Assembly: GCA_022729705.1 (NCBI GenBank)
Contig: DZAX01000008.1
Coordinates: 21,045-85,044, forward strand
Direction: 5' to 3'
DNA: 64,000 nucleotides
DNA from: Helicobacter cetorum
GTDB lineage: Bacteria > Campylobacterota > Campylobacteria > Campylobacterales > UBA6016
Shown piece after piece: positions 26,491 to 34,880 of this stretch. Under the pieces are notes generated by a model. It was not told the DNA's origin, ran no database searches, and saw only the letters and a program-made list of their open reading frames with translations. Numbering within the stretch: the first letter of the stretch is position 1; every line of letters begins with the position of its first letter. The position numbers were made by a program, and so were the translations under genes.

Positions 26491-27199
26491 TCTTTATCCA
26501 CCACTCCACTTGCGGCATTTGCCAAGCATAATCAACATCTAGTCCCGCATCTTGCTTTAACGGAAAAATATTTTGTCCCATCCATTTTTGAGGTAAAAGA
26601 CCGCTTTGTAAATTTTCTAAATTTTTACCCCTTACTACGGACACACCCATGTCCGCGAACCATACATCGCCCTGCGAATCCCTATCGCAATTTAGGCTTT
26701 TCGAATCTCCAAAGTACTCAAAATCAACAAATGGATGTAAAAGACCGTCATCGCCGACTTTTCTAGCCCTAAGCGGACTCCACATATTGTATCTGGAGAC
26801 GGTAACAGCAGAATCAATTTTTTGGTCATTTTTCAAAATATCTATACCGTTTGATATTGTTTCTGCGGTAATCATCGGGGCATTACACATGAGCAAAACA
26901 ACAATATCTGGCTTGCCATGAGTAGCGCATATTTGCGTATAGGCATGTATATAAGCATCTTCCCCAAGAGCCTTGTCGTCGCATAGCTTCAACGGTCTAT
27001 CAATAATATCAAACCCAATATTTTTTGCAACCATTTTTATATTTTCATCATCCGTTGATACAAAATGCTCATCAATTGCACTAACTTTTTTTGCCTCTGA
27101 CATGGGATATGAGCATAACGGTTTACCTTCTATCATGTACATATTTTTACCGGGAAATCCTTTGCTTCCTTTTCTGCCTATTATAATCGAGACTATCAC
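26474..27199 (-). CDS. Acylneuraminate cytidylyltransferase family protein
   Basis: 241 residues. The CTP-binding signature is near the N-terminus as IIGRKGSKGFPGKN, a variant of the usual IPARGGSKGIPRKN. HFVSTDDENIKMVA and the terminal DVDYAWQM are as in NeuA/PseF/LegF. It activates an acidic or hydroxyl sugar with CMP. There are three such domains in the window (also 37044-38273 and pseF), so more than one CMP-sugar is made. It overlaps the SPASM gene by 4 bases. Confidence 0.82.
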   Translation of the reverse strand: MIVSIIIGRKGSKGFPGKNMYMIEGKPLCSYPMSEAKKVSAIDEHFVSTDDENIKMVAKNIGFDIIDRPLKLCDDKALGEDAYIHAYTQICATHGKPDIVVLLMCNAPMITAETISNGIDILKNDQKIDSAVTVSRYNMWSPLRARKVGDDGLLHPFVDFEYFGDSKSLNCDRDSQGDVWFADMGVSVVRGKNLENLQSGLLPQKWMGQNIFPLKQDAGLDVDYAWQMPQVEWWIKNGHNG

Positions 27200-28197
27200 C
27201 GTTGTGTCCTTAATTTTTCTATCTCACTATCTCTCAAATAGCATCCATTGCAAGACGAAATCGTATGAGCATTGCCGATGACATGCGCTTGTCGGTACTT
27301 ATCAATTAACTTCCATGCATTTTTAACAGTCATTTCCTTAGCATTGCCCAAACTCATATGTGCAAAATCGTCATGATTGCAAGGAAGCATAGTTCCATCC
27401 CACCAAACAGCCATTCTTTGCCACAACTGAGGGCACGCCCACATTGCAACTTTATCTTTCTTTTTTTCGGCCATTTCTTTATAGTCAAGATAGGCTACCT
27501 CGTCGGCAAAAGACGACCAAAACTTCGTATACTCATCAATTGTATCTTTGAGCTCGTCAAGCAATACGGTCTGGATTCTAACCTTTGGGTGTTCTACACC
27601 AAGCTTTTTTTTGAGAGTCTGCAAATTTTTTATATTATTTAATACCGTATCAAAATTTGAGCCAACCCTGTACTTTTCATACACCTCTTTGGTGTACCCC
27701 TCGGCGGAGATGGAGATTCTATCAAGCTTCGCTTCTATTAGCCTCATAGCCATATTTTCATCCAAAAGCAAGGCGTTTGTATTAAAATACACATCCACAA
27801 AACCAGCATCTTTGGCGTATTTGACAAATTTGTCTATTTGCTTATGAAGCAGCGGCTCGCCTCTGATATTAAACTTTACGCCGTAAAGCCCCTCTTTTGC
27901 GCCCTCATCGATTATCTTTTTTACTAGTTCTTCGGAGATGAACCCTTTTTTCATAGAATCTCCAAGGTATGTTGTGGCGCAAAAAGGACACTTAAGATTG
28001 CAAGTACTGGTGACTTCTATATCCAAAAAGAGAGGAAAAGGCGCAACATGAAATATTTTTGGGTACTCGCTCCATTTTTGCCTATACTCCACAAATTTTT
28101 TGTCATCCCTTTCAAATAAGCTCTTTCCGGCAACTGTATGAAAATTTGAGTTTGCCTGTGCAGACAAGCCTTTCTCTTTTTTCGGTGACTCCAACAT
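27196..28197 (-). CDS. Radical SAM/SPASM domain protein
   Basis: About 333 residues. The cluster motif CNLKCPFC lies in EVTSTCNLKCPFCATTYL. The C-terminal SPASM-type cysteines lie in CPQLWQR, MLPCNHDDF and SCNGCYLR. I choose ATG 28197 over ATG 28212 because AAAGGA sits ahead of the former and none ahead of the latter. The role is likely oxidation, epimerisation or carbon skeleton change of a sugar or peptide substrate. Confidence 0.8.
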   Translation of the reverse strand: MLESPKKEKGLSAQANSNFHTVAGKSLFERDDKKFVEYRQKWSEYPKIFHVAPFPLFLDIEVTSTCNLKCPFCATTYLGDSMKKGFISEELVKKIIDEGAKEGLYGVKFNIRGEPLLHKQIDKFVKYAKDAGFVDVYFNTNALLLDENMAMRLIEAKLDRISISAEGYTKEVYEKYRVGSNFDTVLNNIKNLQTLKKKLGVEHPKVRIQTVLLDELKDTIDEYTKFWSSFADEVAYLDYKEMAEKKKDKVAMWACPQLWQRMAVWWDGTMLPCNHDDFAHMSLGNAKEMTVKNAWKLIDKYRQAHVIGNAHTISSCNGCYLRDSEIEKLRTQR

Positions 28198-28272
28198 TAC
28201 TATCCTTTGCATGGTATAATCGTAGCTTAATAGTTTTTACTAATAATAATATAGAGTTCAGATGAGTGCAAC

Positions 28273-28278
28273 ATTATA
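28273..28278 (-). promoter_or_regulatory. Candidate sigma-70 -10 box
   Basis: TATAAT on the minus strand in TAGTATAATG, within the 70-base gap between the LIC12162-type gene and the SPASM gene, about 75 bases from the start codon. It is the only good -10 in the gap. No -35 is seen. Confidence 0.35.
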
Positions 28279-28283
28279 CTATA

Positions 28284-30041
28284 TTAACGCAACAACACCT
28301 TCAGCTCTTCAGCCCAGTCATTCAGCCAACTCTTACTCGTCAAAGCATATTGGTTACAAAACTCATTTTTTGCATTTTGAACTTCATCAGATAACCACCA
28401 TTTATCTATATCGTCATTAATCATATTTAAATGTTTTGCTGCAGACTCTGGAGATGTATGAAATATTTTTACTTTTTGAAGCAGATCGAAATAATATTTT
28501 GCATCATCTCTTAACTCCCATTGGTGCGGATTCCAAAAGATTATAGTAGGAAAATTGACCGCAAAAGTCTCCAAAAAAGTAGTTGCGTTGTATGTTCCAA
28601 TCATAATCTTCGCACCTTGAAGCATTTTATACATAGATTCACGGCATTCATCAATTTGCAAATCACTTCCACACCTATCTGTTAACCTCTGCTTTTGCTT
28701 CAAATCATGGTCTTGCGAATATAGTCGAACGACAATTTCAGACATGATATAAGGATTCAAATTCTTCAAAAAGAGAACTTGCTCATCAATATATATATTG
28801 TAGCCACTGCTTGAATGTGGCTCATTAAGTAAGTGTATCGTATATCTAGGAATGCTACATAATACATGCAATATATATCCATCTTTTTTTGGCTTAATAT
28901 ATGTGCGGCTTAGCTTTGGGCTTGCAATCGCCTTTGTTTTTGTATTTTCGTTCCAACCCCATGTATAAAAGGTGTCACAACAGCGTAGTTCATGATTTTC
29001 GACCATAAGCTTTTTTAACAACCCATAAGCACCGCCATGTTGTACTCCAAGTAGTTTTGTGTTTTTAGTAATACACTCTGCTGACCAAAATTTAAAACAC
29101 TCATCAGCATAAATAGCAACGGCAGTTATGATAATTTTTGGCGCTCTGTGCCTGTATAGCTCCAGTGATTTCGATTTTATTTCACCGTAACCCTCGATAT
29201 AATATTTAGGAATGTGTTCCACCAGCATATCTGAAAGTAGTTTCTCAAACGATGAATCTCCCAAATCAAAACTTATACTATTTCTCAACCTAGCATCGTA
29301 CTTAAAATCTATATTTTCCATTTTTTTTGCTCTATCCGTAACAGGCGTCATGCCAAGCCGCATTAAAAGTTTATCAATATTGTCAACCCCAAAAGAAGAA
29401 TCAACAAATACAATATCATTATTAACAAATTTGGAAACAATATCGTCAATAAAAAATCTAACTTTTCTCTTAAAAGTATATTTGTGTTTTGGCTGCTGTA
29501 TATGAAGCTCTTTTGTCACCACCATTCGTTCACTTTTGACAGATTGGACAATACCAGTCTTTTCAATTATTTGGCTAAACAATGCTAGATTGTAATTATC
29601 AGTAGTAGCCATTCCCGCAAAATCAAAGTACGCATTAGGAGTTATCTCGCCATTTTTTAAATCGCAAACAGTTGTATGAAGCCATTTATCATACGCTAAC
29701 GCAGTCCTTAAGCACTCATATCTATCAAATACAACTCCGACAAACCATTCCAGCCAAAATCCAAGTAAAATTCTCCAATACCTAGAAGGATAATCAACAC
29801 GGTGCAACCGATTTAGTTGTTGCATAATTTGTAACAAAGCCTTTTCGCTTAACTGATCAATATATTCAAAATCCTCATTAAACTTAGCATCATCATCCCA
29901 ATGATATGGCACAGTAGTATACTCTTTGTTATTCCAAGCTTGTTGTTTATTATAAAGCTTGCACCACTCACCCAAAAACAATATCTTACTATTTGAACAA
30001 TCCCAATATTCGGACTGTGCCGTTAATGCCAAGAACAACAT
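28284..30041 (-). CDS. LIC12162-type transferase (putative glycan transferase)
   Basis: 585 residues. The start LALTAQSEYWDCSNSKILFL and LGEWCKLY, then HWDDD and YPSRYWRILLGFWLEWF, follow the LIC12162 family (found in Leptospira and many nonulosonate loci). The C-terminal part has GVQHGGAYG and YNATTFLETFAVNFPTI, as in GT-B-like transferases. Family members are predicted to transfer an acidic sugar or phosphosugar in surface glycans. AGGAG lies just before ATG 30041 with only 2 bases spacing; a TTG one codon later would be spaced better. Confidence 0.75.
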   Translation of the reverse strand: MLFLALTAQSEYWDCSNSKILFLGEWCKLYNKQQAWNNKEYTTVPYHWDDDAKFNEDFEYIDQLSEKALLQIMQQLNRLHRVDYPSRYWRILLGFWLEWFVGVVFDRYECLRTALAYDKWLHTTVCDLKNGEITPNAYFDFAGMATTDNYNLALFSQIIEKTGIVQSVKSERMVVTKELHIQQPKHKYTFKRKVRFFIDDIVSKFVNNDIVFVDSSFGVDNIDKLLMRLGMTPVTDRAKKMENIDFKYDARLRNSISFDLGDSSFEKLLSDMLVEHIPKYYIEGYGEIKSKSLELYRHRAPKIIITAVAIYADECFKFWSAECITKNTKLLGVQHGGAYGLLKKLMVENHELRCCDTFYTWGWNENTKTKAIASPKLSRTYIKPKKDGYILHVLCSIPRYTIHLLNEPHSSSGYNIYIDEQVLFLKNLNPYIMSEIVVRLYSQDHDLKQKQRLTDRCGSDLQIDECRESMYKMLQGAKIMIGTYNATTFLETFAVNFPTIIFWNPHQWELRDDAKYYFDLLQKVKIFHTSPESAAKHLNMINDDIDKWWLSDEVQNAKNEFCNQYALTSKSWLNDWAEELKVLLR

Positions 30042-30057
30042 GACTCCTAATAAACAT

Positions 30058-30063
30058 TTTATA
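30058..30063 (-). promoter_or_regulatory. Possible -10 box ahead of LIC12162-type gene
   Basis: TATAAA on the minus strand in AGTTATAAAATG, about 17 bases ahead of the start codon at 30041. This is close and would leave a very short leader. It is a weak call, listed because the IS next to it separates this gene from its former upstream neighbours. Confidence 0.25.
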
Positions 30064-30087
30064 ACTATTTAATATTGCGAAATATAA

Positions 30088-30435
30088 CTATGTCTGTCTA
30101 AACCCTCTAAACTCTACATCTCTATTTTTGTATAAGTTAACTACGTTTTTTTGAATGTTTAATCCCCTAAACTTCAGGTACAGATTATCTTTAAAAAGTT
30201 CAGGGCTGGAGTCAAACTTTTCTAGCAATATAGTATAAGGGGTCTTAAACTTTAAAGCTTTTAATTTCTTCTGGTGGTTATAATACAGAAGATAACTCAT
30301 CAGGTGTTGTTTAAGCTCGTCTACCGTCTCGTAATGATATGTTTTTGTCGTAGCGTTTTTAATAGTCTTGTTAAATATCTCCACTTGTCCATTAGTCCAG
30401 GGGTGTTTAAATTTAGGGTCTAAACTCACAGACAA
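30088..30435 (-). pseudogene. IS481-type transposase C-terminus, deleted copy 2
   Basis: From [20 protein letters not shown] on it is the last third of the DDE domain (with the catalytic Glu in QVEIF) and the tail HLMSYLLYYNHQKKLKALKF. The first codons (MSVSLDP) come from the junction with the N-terminal part. Copy 1 at 12.7 kb has the same start of this segment but a different tail. It is not a working transposase. Confidence 0.72.
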
Positions 30436-30699
30436 TTTGTTGTTCTGTGTCGCTTAGTGATGATTTAATCTTTTTAGCACCACTCTTTTTATCTTCTGTG
30501 CTTGTATCTCTTTTCCATCTATGAACTGTTTTTGGATTAAGATTATATTTGATTGCTAACTTTGCGATACTCTCACAAGAGTCTTGAATTTCTTTTCTGA
30601 TTCTTGGCGTGGTTTTGGCGTTAGCGTGCAATCAATTTCCCATAAATTAGCTTCCATAGGGTGTTTGTGTATTATACCTGAAGAATGGGGGGCTAAACA
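30095..30699 (-). mobile_element. Internally deleted IS481-type element, copy 2
   Basis: About 605 bases. The right end GGGGGGCTAAACA (30687-30699) is identical to copy 1 (13177-13189). The left end TGTCTAAACCCTC (30095-30107) is an imperfect inverted match to it. N-terminal HTH (30413-30631) is joined directly to the C-terminal DDE part; the junction AAATTTA-GG-TCTAAAC near 30418 marks a deletion. Insertion has cut the B12-type radical SAM gene at 30700-30788. Confidence 0.7.
30413..30631 (-). pseudogene. IS481-type transposase N-terminus, deleted copy 2
   Basis: Same helix-turn-helix region as copy 1 (SCESIAKLAIKYNLNPKTV, HRWKRDTSTE) with a few base differences. It ends at QQIVCEFRP, where the deletion to the C-terminal part begins. 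ATG lies slightly upstream in copy 1 frame (GNLLHANAK). Confidence 0.72.
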
Positions 30700-30788
30700 T
30701 TATAAAGCGTCCCAGCAATACATGCAATACCTTGCGGAAACCAATGGATATATGAATCATTATCATAAACTATTAATAATATTTTCAT
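30700..30788 (-). pseudogene. N-terminal stub of a B12-binding radical SAM gene
   Basis: ATG 30788 overlaps the stop of the phase-variable radical SAM gene (ATGA). It encodes MKILLIVYDNDSYIHWFPQG and then IACIAGTLYN before running into the IS end. The pattern IHWFPxGiacIAgtL is the start of cobalamin-binding domains of B12-radical SAM enzymes. The remaining about 450 codons are not on the other side of the IS, so they were deleted. Confidence 0.55.
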
Positions 30789-31282
30789 AAATTTATTATC
30801 CCATCCTCTAGTATATTATTTAGCATATCAGGATGCCCCATCAGCACACCAACTTTTCGATTACTATTTGATGAATACAGCAGAGCATAGCTTCTATCTG
30901 TAATCTGATCGCAGTTTTTGCATATCAATTCGCTTGTCATAAAAGAGCCGTCAGAATGAACCTTTCTTATTTCTTTAAGTCTTTTAGAATCTAGTACCTC
31001 GGCTAATTTTTGAGTAGTCAAATCGCCAATAACCAATTTTCTATCATTATCAAAACAGCAAACAGAAACCTCACCGCTTTCATGGACATAAGGCTCGCCA
31101 GAAAATGGTCTACCGCATGTTTTGTAACCACCATTGTCTATTCTAGAAAATTCATTTTCCATGATACCGCTATAGTTGTGCGGCTTCCAAATTTGCAGCT
31201 CATCTACTTTTGGCTCCCAATAGGCTTTCCAACTTTCGGCTTCATGTTCATTTTCATTTAACATTACAAAATTCATAGCCAC
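30785..31282 (-). CDS. Phase-variable radical SAM/SPASM protein, downstream part
   Basis: The C-terminal half of the enzyme: a strand VAMNFVMLNENEHEAESW, then the SPASM cysteine region TCGRPFSGEPYVHESG, VSVCCFDNDRK and ICKNCDQI. It starts in the middle of the barrel and has no sensible start of its own. With 9 (or 6) G at the upstream tract it joins as PNGGGLYVAMNF to the N-terminal half for a protein of about 315 residues. It overlaps the B12-type stub by ATGA. Confidence 0.78.
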   Translation of the reverse strand: MAMNFVMLNENEHEAESWKAYWEPKVDELQIWKPHNYSGIMENEFSRIDNGGYKTCGRPFSGEPYVHESGEVSVCCFDNDRKLVIGDLTTQKLAEVLDSKRLKEIRKVHSDGSFMTSELICKNCDQITDRSYALLYSSNSNRKVGVLMGHPDMLNNILEDGIINL

Positions 31283-31731
31283 ATAAAGCCCCCCCCATTA
31301 GGTTTTTTATAATCTAAAATATTGTGTAGGTTTTCCCAAACTCTATCAAATTTTACAGAGCCTCCGTGTACTTTTTCATAAACTTCTTTACTCATTCCAT
31401 ACATTGAGATTTTTAAAGTATCTATATAGTCTAATAAGTGAATTTTATCTTGTGTAAGTTGGTTGCATGTTGTACTTGTAAAAATTTTTAGAAATGGAAA
31501 TGTATCTTTTGCGTATTTTAACTTTTGCTCGACATTCTTATCCATAAAAATATCACCATATCCGCTCATTATTAACGAAATTGCACCATTACTCACGGCA
31601 TCATCAAGTATTTTCTTGAATAAATCAAAATTCATTGACTTGAACTTGAACTGATATTCATCTCTTGGGCACATTATGCATTTTGCATCACAAAGCGTTG
31701 TTGTTTCGATATTAATCTCTTTTGTATTCAC
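31273..31731 (-). CDS. Phase-variable radical SAM/SPASM protein, upstream part
   Basis: N-terminal half with cluster cysteines C14, C18 and C21 in ETTTLCDAKCIMCPRDEY, then GYGDIFMD (the GGEP-like SAM contact) and TSTTCNQL. After the G8 run it terminates as GGGFMWL. Barrel strands 5-6 and the SPASM region lie in the other frame. As sequenced the gene is OFF. It may modify a sugar or peptidyl substrate of the glycan pathway. Confidence 0.8.
   Translation of the reverse strand: MNTKEINIETTTLCDAKCIMCPRDEYQFKFKSMNFDLFKKILDDAVSNGAISLIMSGYGDIFMDKNVEQKLKYAKDTFPFLKIFTSTTCNQLTQDKIHLLDYIDTLKISMYGMSKEVYEKVHGGSVKFDRVWENLHNILDYKKPNGGGFMWL
31289..31296 (-). repeat. G8 homopolymer, putative phase-variation switch
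   Basis: Eight C on the + strand at the frame break of the radical SAM/SPASM gene. ON needs 6 or 9 G. Same motif length as in the two methyltransferase genes. Confidence 0.8.
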
Positions 31732-31758
31732 TGACTACTCCTGCTAGGCTTATACTTA

Positions 31759-32586
31759 CTACCAGACACTTCTGCCGCCATCCATATTTAAAACTGCCCC
31801 GTTCATATAGCTACTCGCATCACTACATAGGAACAATACAGAAGCCTTATATTCGTCTATCTTTGCCATTCTTTCCATTGGAATAAGCTTACTTATTTTT
31901 TGTACAAACTCGTCAGAATGGTTGTTATATACACCTCCAGGTGCAAAAGCATTACATCTGACACCTTTATCTGCCCAGTATGTTGCTAGATATTTTGTCA
32001 AGCCGACAAGTCCATGCTTAATCACCGAATATGTCACTGGCTTTACATTTTGCATATCGTCCAGTAAGCCGTCTTGCTTATAAAGATTTTGATTCGGCGC
32101 CATAACCCCCAAATCAGATGCAATGTTAAGTATTACACCGTAGCCATTTTTTGCCATTTCAGTACCGAAAATTTTACTACAAAGCATTGCACCGCTTAAT
32201 CCTACTGATATTTCAAGATTCCATTGATTCAGATCAAAATTCTCAAGTCTTGTTTTGTTTGCATTGCTATCTTTTTCAAACTTTGGGTCTATAGCCGCAT
32301 TATTTATCAGCACATCTGGGTATTTTTTAGAATGCAAAAATATAGCATCCCGAGCTTTTAAAATCTCTTCTTCCTTTGTAATATCCACCCTTAAAGCCAA
32401 CATATCTCTATTGTACTTGACTTTTACATCAGCTACAAAGTTATTCATAGCTTCACTATTTACATCGAATATTATCACATCTGCTCCAGCCTCTATTAAA
32501 GCTTCACAGTGCTTCTTGCCGAGTAGTCCGGCACCACCAGTTACAATGACCAACTTATCTTTCATATTAAATCTATCTAAAACCAT
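31759..32586 (-). CDS. Short-chain dehydrogenase/reductase
   Basis: 275 residues. TGGAGLLGKKHCE binds the cofactor, NNAAIDPKF (a longer loop than usual) follows, INIASDLG-type ILNIASDLGVM carries the Ser and YSVIKHGLVG the Tyr-Lys. The closing AVLNMDGGRSVW is usual for the family. PtmA-type proteins of Campylobacter flagellar glycosylation islands are SDRs of this kind, so an equivalent role is possible. It lies 7 bases after the next SDR gene. Confidence 0.8.
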   Translation of the reverse strand: MVLDRFNMKDKLVIVTGGAGLLGKKHCEALIEAGADVIIFDVNSEAMNNFVADVKVKYNRDMLALRVDITKEEEILKARDAIFLHSKKYPDVLINNAAIDPKFEKDSNANKTRLENFDLNQWNLEISVGLSGAMLCSKIFGTEMAKNGYGVILNIASDLGVMAPNQNLYKQDGLLDDMQNVKPVTYSVIKHGLVGLTKYLATYWADKGVRCNAFAPGGVYNNHSDEFVQKISKLIPMERMAKIDEYKASVLFLCSDASSYMNGAVLNMDGGRSVW

Positions 32587-32593
32587 AATCGCC

Positions 32594-33334
32594 TCATATA
32601 ATCTTTCTCAGCTGTCCACCATCCATAACGATATTGCTACCTGTTATAAAATCACTTTTTTCTAAAAATATTACGGCTTTTGCAATATCCTCAGGTGTAG
32701 CAAATCTATTCAACGGAACATTTGTAGCTATATAATCAATAACTTTTTGCTCATCACTTCGCATCTTTTGACTCCATGTACTTCCCTCAAACATAACATT
32801 ACCTGGAGAAATTGAGTTTACCCTAATGCCAAACTTGGCAACCTCGTTTGCAAGATTTTTTGAATATGCCAAAAGAGCAGTTTTGGCACAACTATAGGTA
32901 ATAGGCGCCCCGAGCGCCTCACATCCAGCTATTGAAGATATAAAAATAATATTGCCACTTGAGGCTTTCAAATATTCAATTGATTTAATAGACAAAGATA
33001 CTGCACTAAAAAAATTCAAGTCAAATACACGCCTATACTCACCCAAAGATACATTATGCCCGCAAGCACCACGCCCACTTCCTATATTGCACACTAGCAA
33101 ATCAACTCTTTTTTCAGCTTCAACTATATATTTTAATGAACCCTCTATAGACTCATCTGCCGATAAATCAGCAACAAGAGGTTTGGCATTTGTGCCGAGT
33201 TCTTTTGCTGTAGAATAAACCGTAGCCTCATCTCTGCCATTGATATAAACGATATAGCCATCCGCAACCAACCCCTTGGCAATCCCCTTGCCTATACCTC
33301 TGCTTGACCCGCTAACCAATGCTACTTTTTTCAT
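32594..33334 (-). CDS. Short-chain dehydrogenase/reductase (FabG-like)
   Basis: 246 residues. SGSSRGIGKGIAKG (about 8-21), IGSGRGA in the NNAG position (changed to CNIG, unusual), IFISSIAG and YSCAKTALLAY as catalytic region. The unusual CNIGSG replaces the canonical NNAG that stabilises the central sheet. It overlaps the TIM-barrel gene upstream by 4 bases. Likely a keto-sugar or keto-acid reductase. Confidence 0.8.
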   Translation of the reverse strand: MKKVALVSGSSRGIGKGIAKGLVADGYIVYINGRDEATVYSTAKELGTNAKPLVADLSADESIEGSLKYIVEAEKRVDLLVCNIGSGRGACGHNVSLGEYRRVFDLNFFSAVSLSIKSIEYLKASSGNIIFISSIAGCEALGAPITYSCAKTALLAYSKNLANEVAKFGIRVNSISPGNVMFEGSTWSQKMRSDEQKVIDYIATNVPLNRFATPEDIAKAVIFLEKSDFITGSNIVMDGGQLRKII

Positions 33335-34158
33335 TTTAGATACTTATCGATATATGATTGCAAAAACTCTTTTTGAATTTTGATTCTTTGTAGGTCTTTT
33401 ATATAGTTATCATCCCTAGAAGCCTGCATGGTTATAACGCCGTTAAAATTAATCCCTTTGAGTTTTCTAAACAACTTATCAAACTCAGCATTTCCAGTAC
33501 CGAGCATCACGGAGCCGCCGCCAAGAACTCTGTCTTTGATGTGTAAGTCAGATATAAAACCTCCGTAGGTATCAAACTCTTCTTCTAGATCGTATCCAAT
33601 TGCGGCAGAATTACCACTGTCATAATTAACTTTTATATTAGACGATTCAAATCTTTGCAATAATGATAAAAATGGTTTTGGCGCCAAATCTGTCTCAAAA
33701 TTTATAAACACTCCCGCATTATGCGCAAGTGGTAGAGCTTTATTTATCGATGAAACAAACATATCAAAATCTTCAGAAGTTTTTAACGATGAATGATCCA
33801 CGCATGGCACCACAATATCGATGACACCAAGCTCTTTTGCATTCTCTATAAGTCTTATGAAAACATCTTCACTTTTTGCCTGATGCGTAGAATGGAATGG
33901 GGCTTCCATAAAATAGTCAGCACATACGGATTTCACTTCCACGCCGCTCTCTGAAATTATTGACTTGATCTGCTCAATGCCAGCAACGCTCATAAGTGGA
34001 TTTTGCTCATAGTCATTATAGTCTAGTATGAACTCAATCCTGTCAAAACTTAAATCTCTAGCAATAAAAAACTCCGCCTGCCAATAATTCAAGGGGTGAG
34101 ACTGGTATCTATTTCTAAAACGAGGTAGCAACCTACCCTGCATGACACCAATTTTCAA
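33331..34158 (-). CDS. Sugar phosphate isomerase/epimerase-type TIM barrel
   Basis: 275 residues. MKIGVMQGRLLPR start, then GVFINFETDLAPKPF (Glu), IKVNYDSGNSAAIGYD (Asp), ISDLHIKDRVLGGGSVMLGTGNAEFD (His and the GxGxxxF turn). These are the metal and phosphate loops of xylose-isomerase-like epimerases such as L-xylulose-5-phosphate 3-epimerase or inosose dehydratase type. Second of the three barrels. Coupled to genes on both sides (ATGA). Confidence 0.8.
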   Translation of the reverse strand: MKIGVMQGRLLPRFRNRYQSHPLNYWQAEFFIARDLSFDRIEFILDYNDYEQNPLMSVAGIEQIKSIISESGVEVKSVCADYFMEAPFHSTHQAKSEDVFIRLIENAKELGVIDIVVPCVDHSSLKTSEDFDMFVSSINKALPLAHNAGVFINFETDLAPKPFLSLLQRFESSNIKVNYDSGNSAAIGYDLEEEFDTYGGFISDLHIKDRVLGGGSVMLGTGNAEFDKLFRKLKGINFNGVITMQASRDDNYIKDLQRIKIQKEFLQSYIDKYLK

Positions 34159-34880
34159 GCTAACCCTCCGTCATTTTTTATACCGACCCCAACAAGCATT
34201 AATTCTTTCGACCATCTAAGGAATTTTATTTTGCATCTTATTGGCACAAAAGGTGCAATGGCTGCACTGAAATAATTAATAAATGGATATTTCCAAACTA
34301 TAGGCAATTGTCTAAACTTGAAGACACTTATATTGGAAAATGAGTGCATTTTATATATAACATTGAGACTAACTGTCGTAAATGGTGTTTTGTGCGTATG
34401 ATCGTCAAAATAAATTTTATAATTTGATTCCCAATCAGGCACAAGAGTAATTAACTTTCCACCTTTTTTAAGCAATCTAAGCGCTTCGGCAAAATATTTA
34501 TCTGGATTTTCTAGATGTTCCAAAAGTGACTTTGAATAAACTACATCAAAGAAACCATCTTTAAAATCAAGCTCCTCCTTTTGGATATCGACTATCTGTA
34601 CCACAATACTATCATCGAAGTTAGCGGCCTCAGATGAGATATCTACACCATACACATCCAATCCTAATTCTTTGAATTCTTGAAGAAATTCACCCCTACC
34701 GCAACCAATCTCTAGCAGTCTCATACCTTCTTTTAAATCGAATCTAGAACAAAGATGTTCAACAAGTTTTCGAGGATATGATGTATATGGTCTCTCTGCT
34801 GTGTTATAGATTGTGGATATATATTTACTCACAGGCACCTCGCTCTTGTAAAATATCTCGCAAGGACTCTTTATAAACAT
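34155..34880 (-). CDS. Class I SAM-dependent methyltransferase
   Basis: 241 residues in the longest reading. MRLLEIGCGRGEFLQEFKEL is motif I, DVYGVDISSEA motif II, FDVVYSKSLLEHLENPDKY motif IV. The first about 17 codons overlap the aminotransferase end by 56 bases; GTG at 34831 (MSKYISTIYN) would reduce this to 7 bases and fits the family better. Acceptor unknown. Confidence 0.8.
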   Translation of the reverse strand: MFIKSPCEIFYKSEVPVSKYISTIYNTAERPYTSYPRKLVEHLCSRFDLKEGMRLLEIGCGRGEFLQEFKELGLDVYGVDISSEAANFDDSIVVQIVDIQKEELDFKDGFFDVVYSKSLLEHLENPDKYFAEALRLLKKGGKLITLVPDWESNYKIYFDDHTHKTPFTTVSLNVIYKMHSFSNISVFKFRQLPIVWKYPFINYFSAAIAPFVPIRCKIKFLRWSKELMLVGVGIKNDGGLA

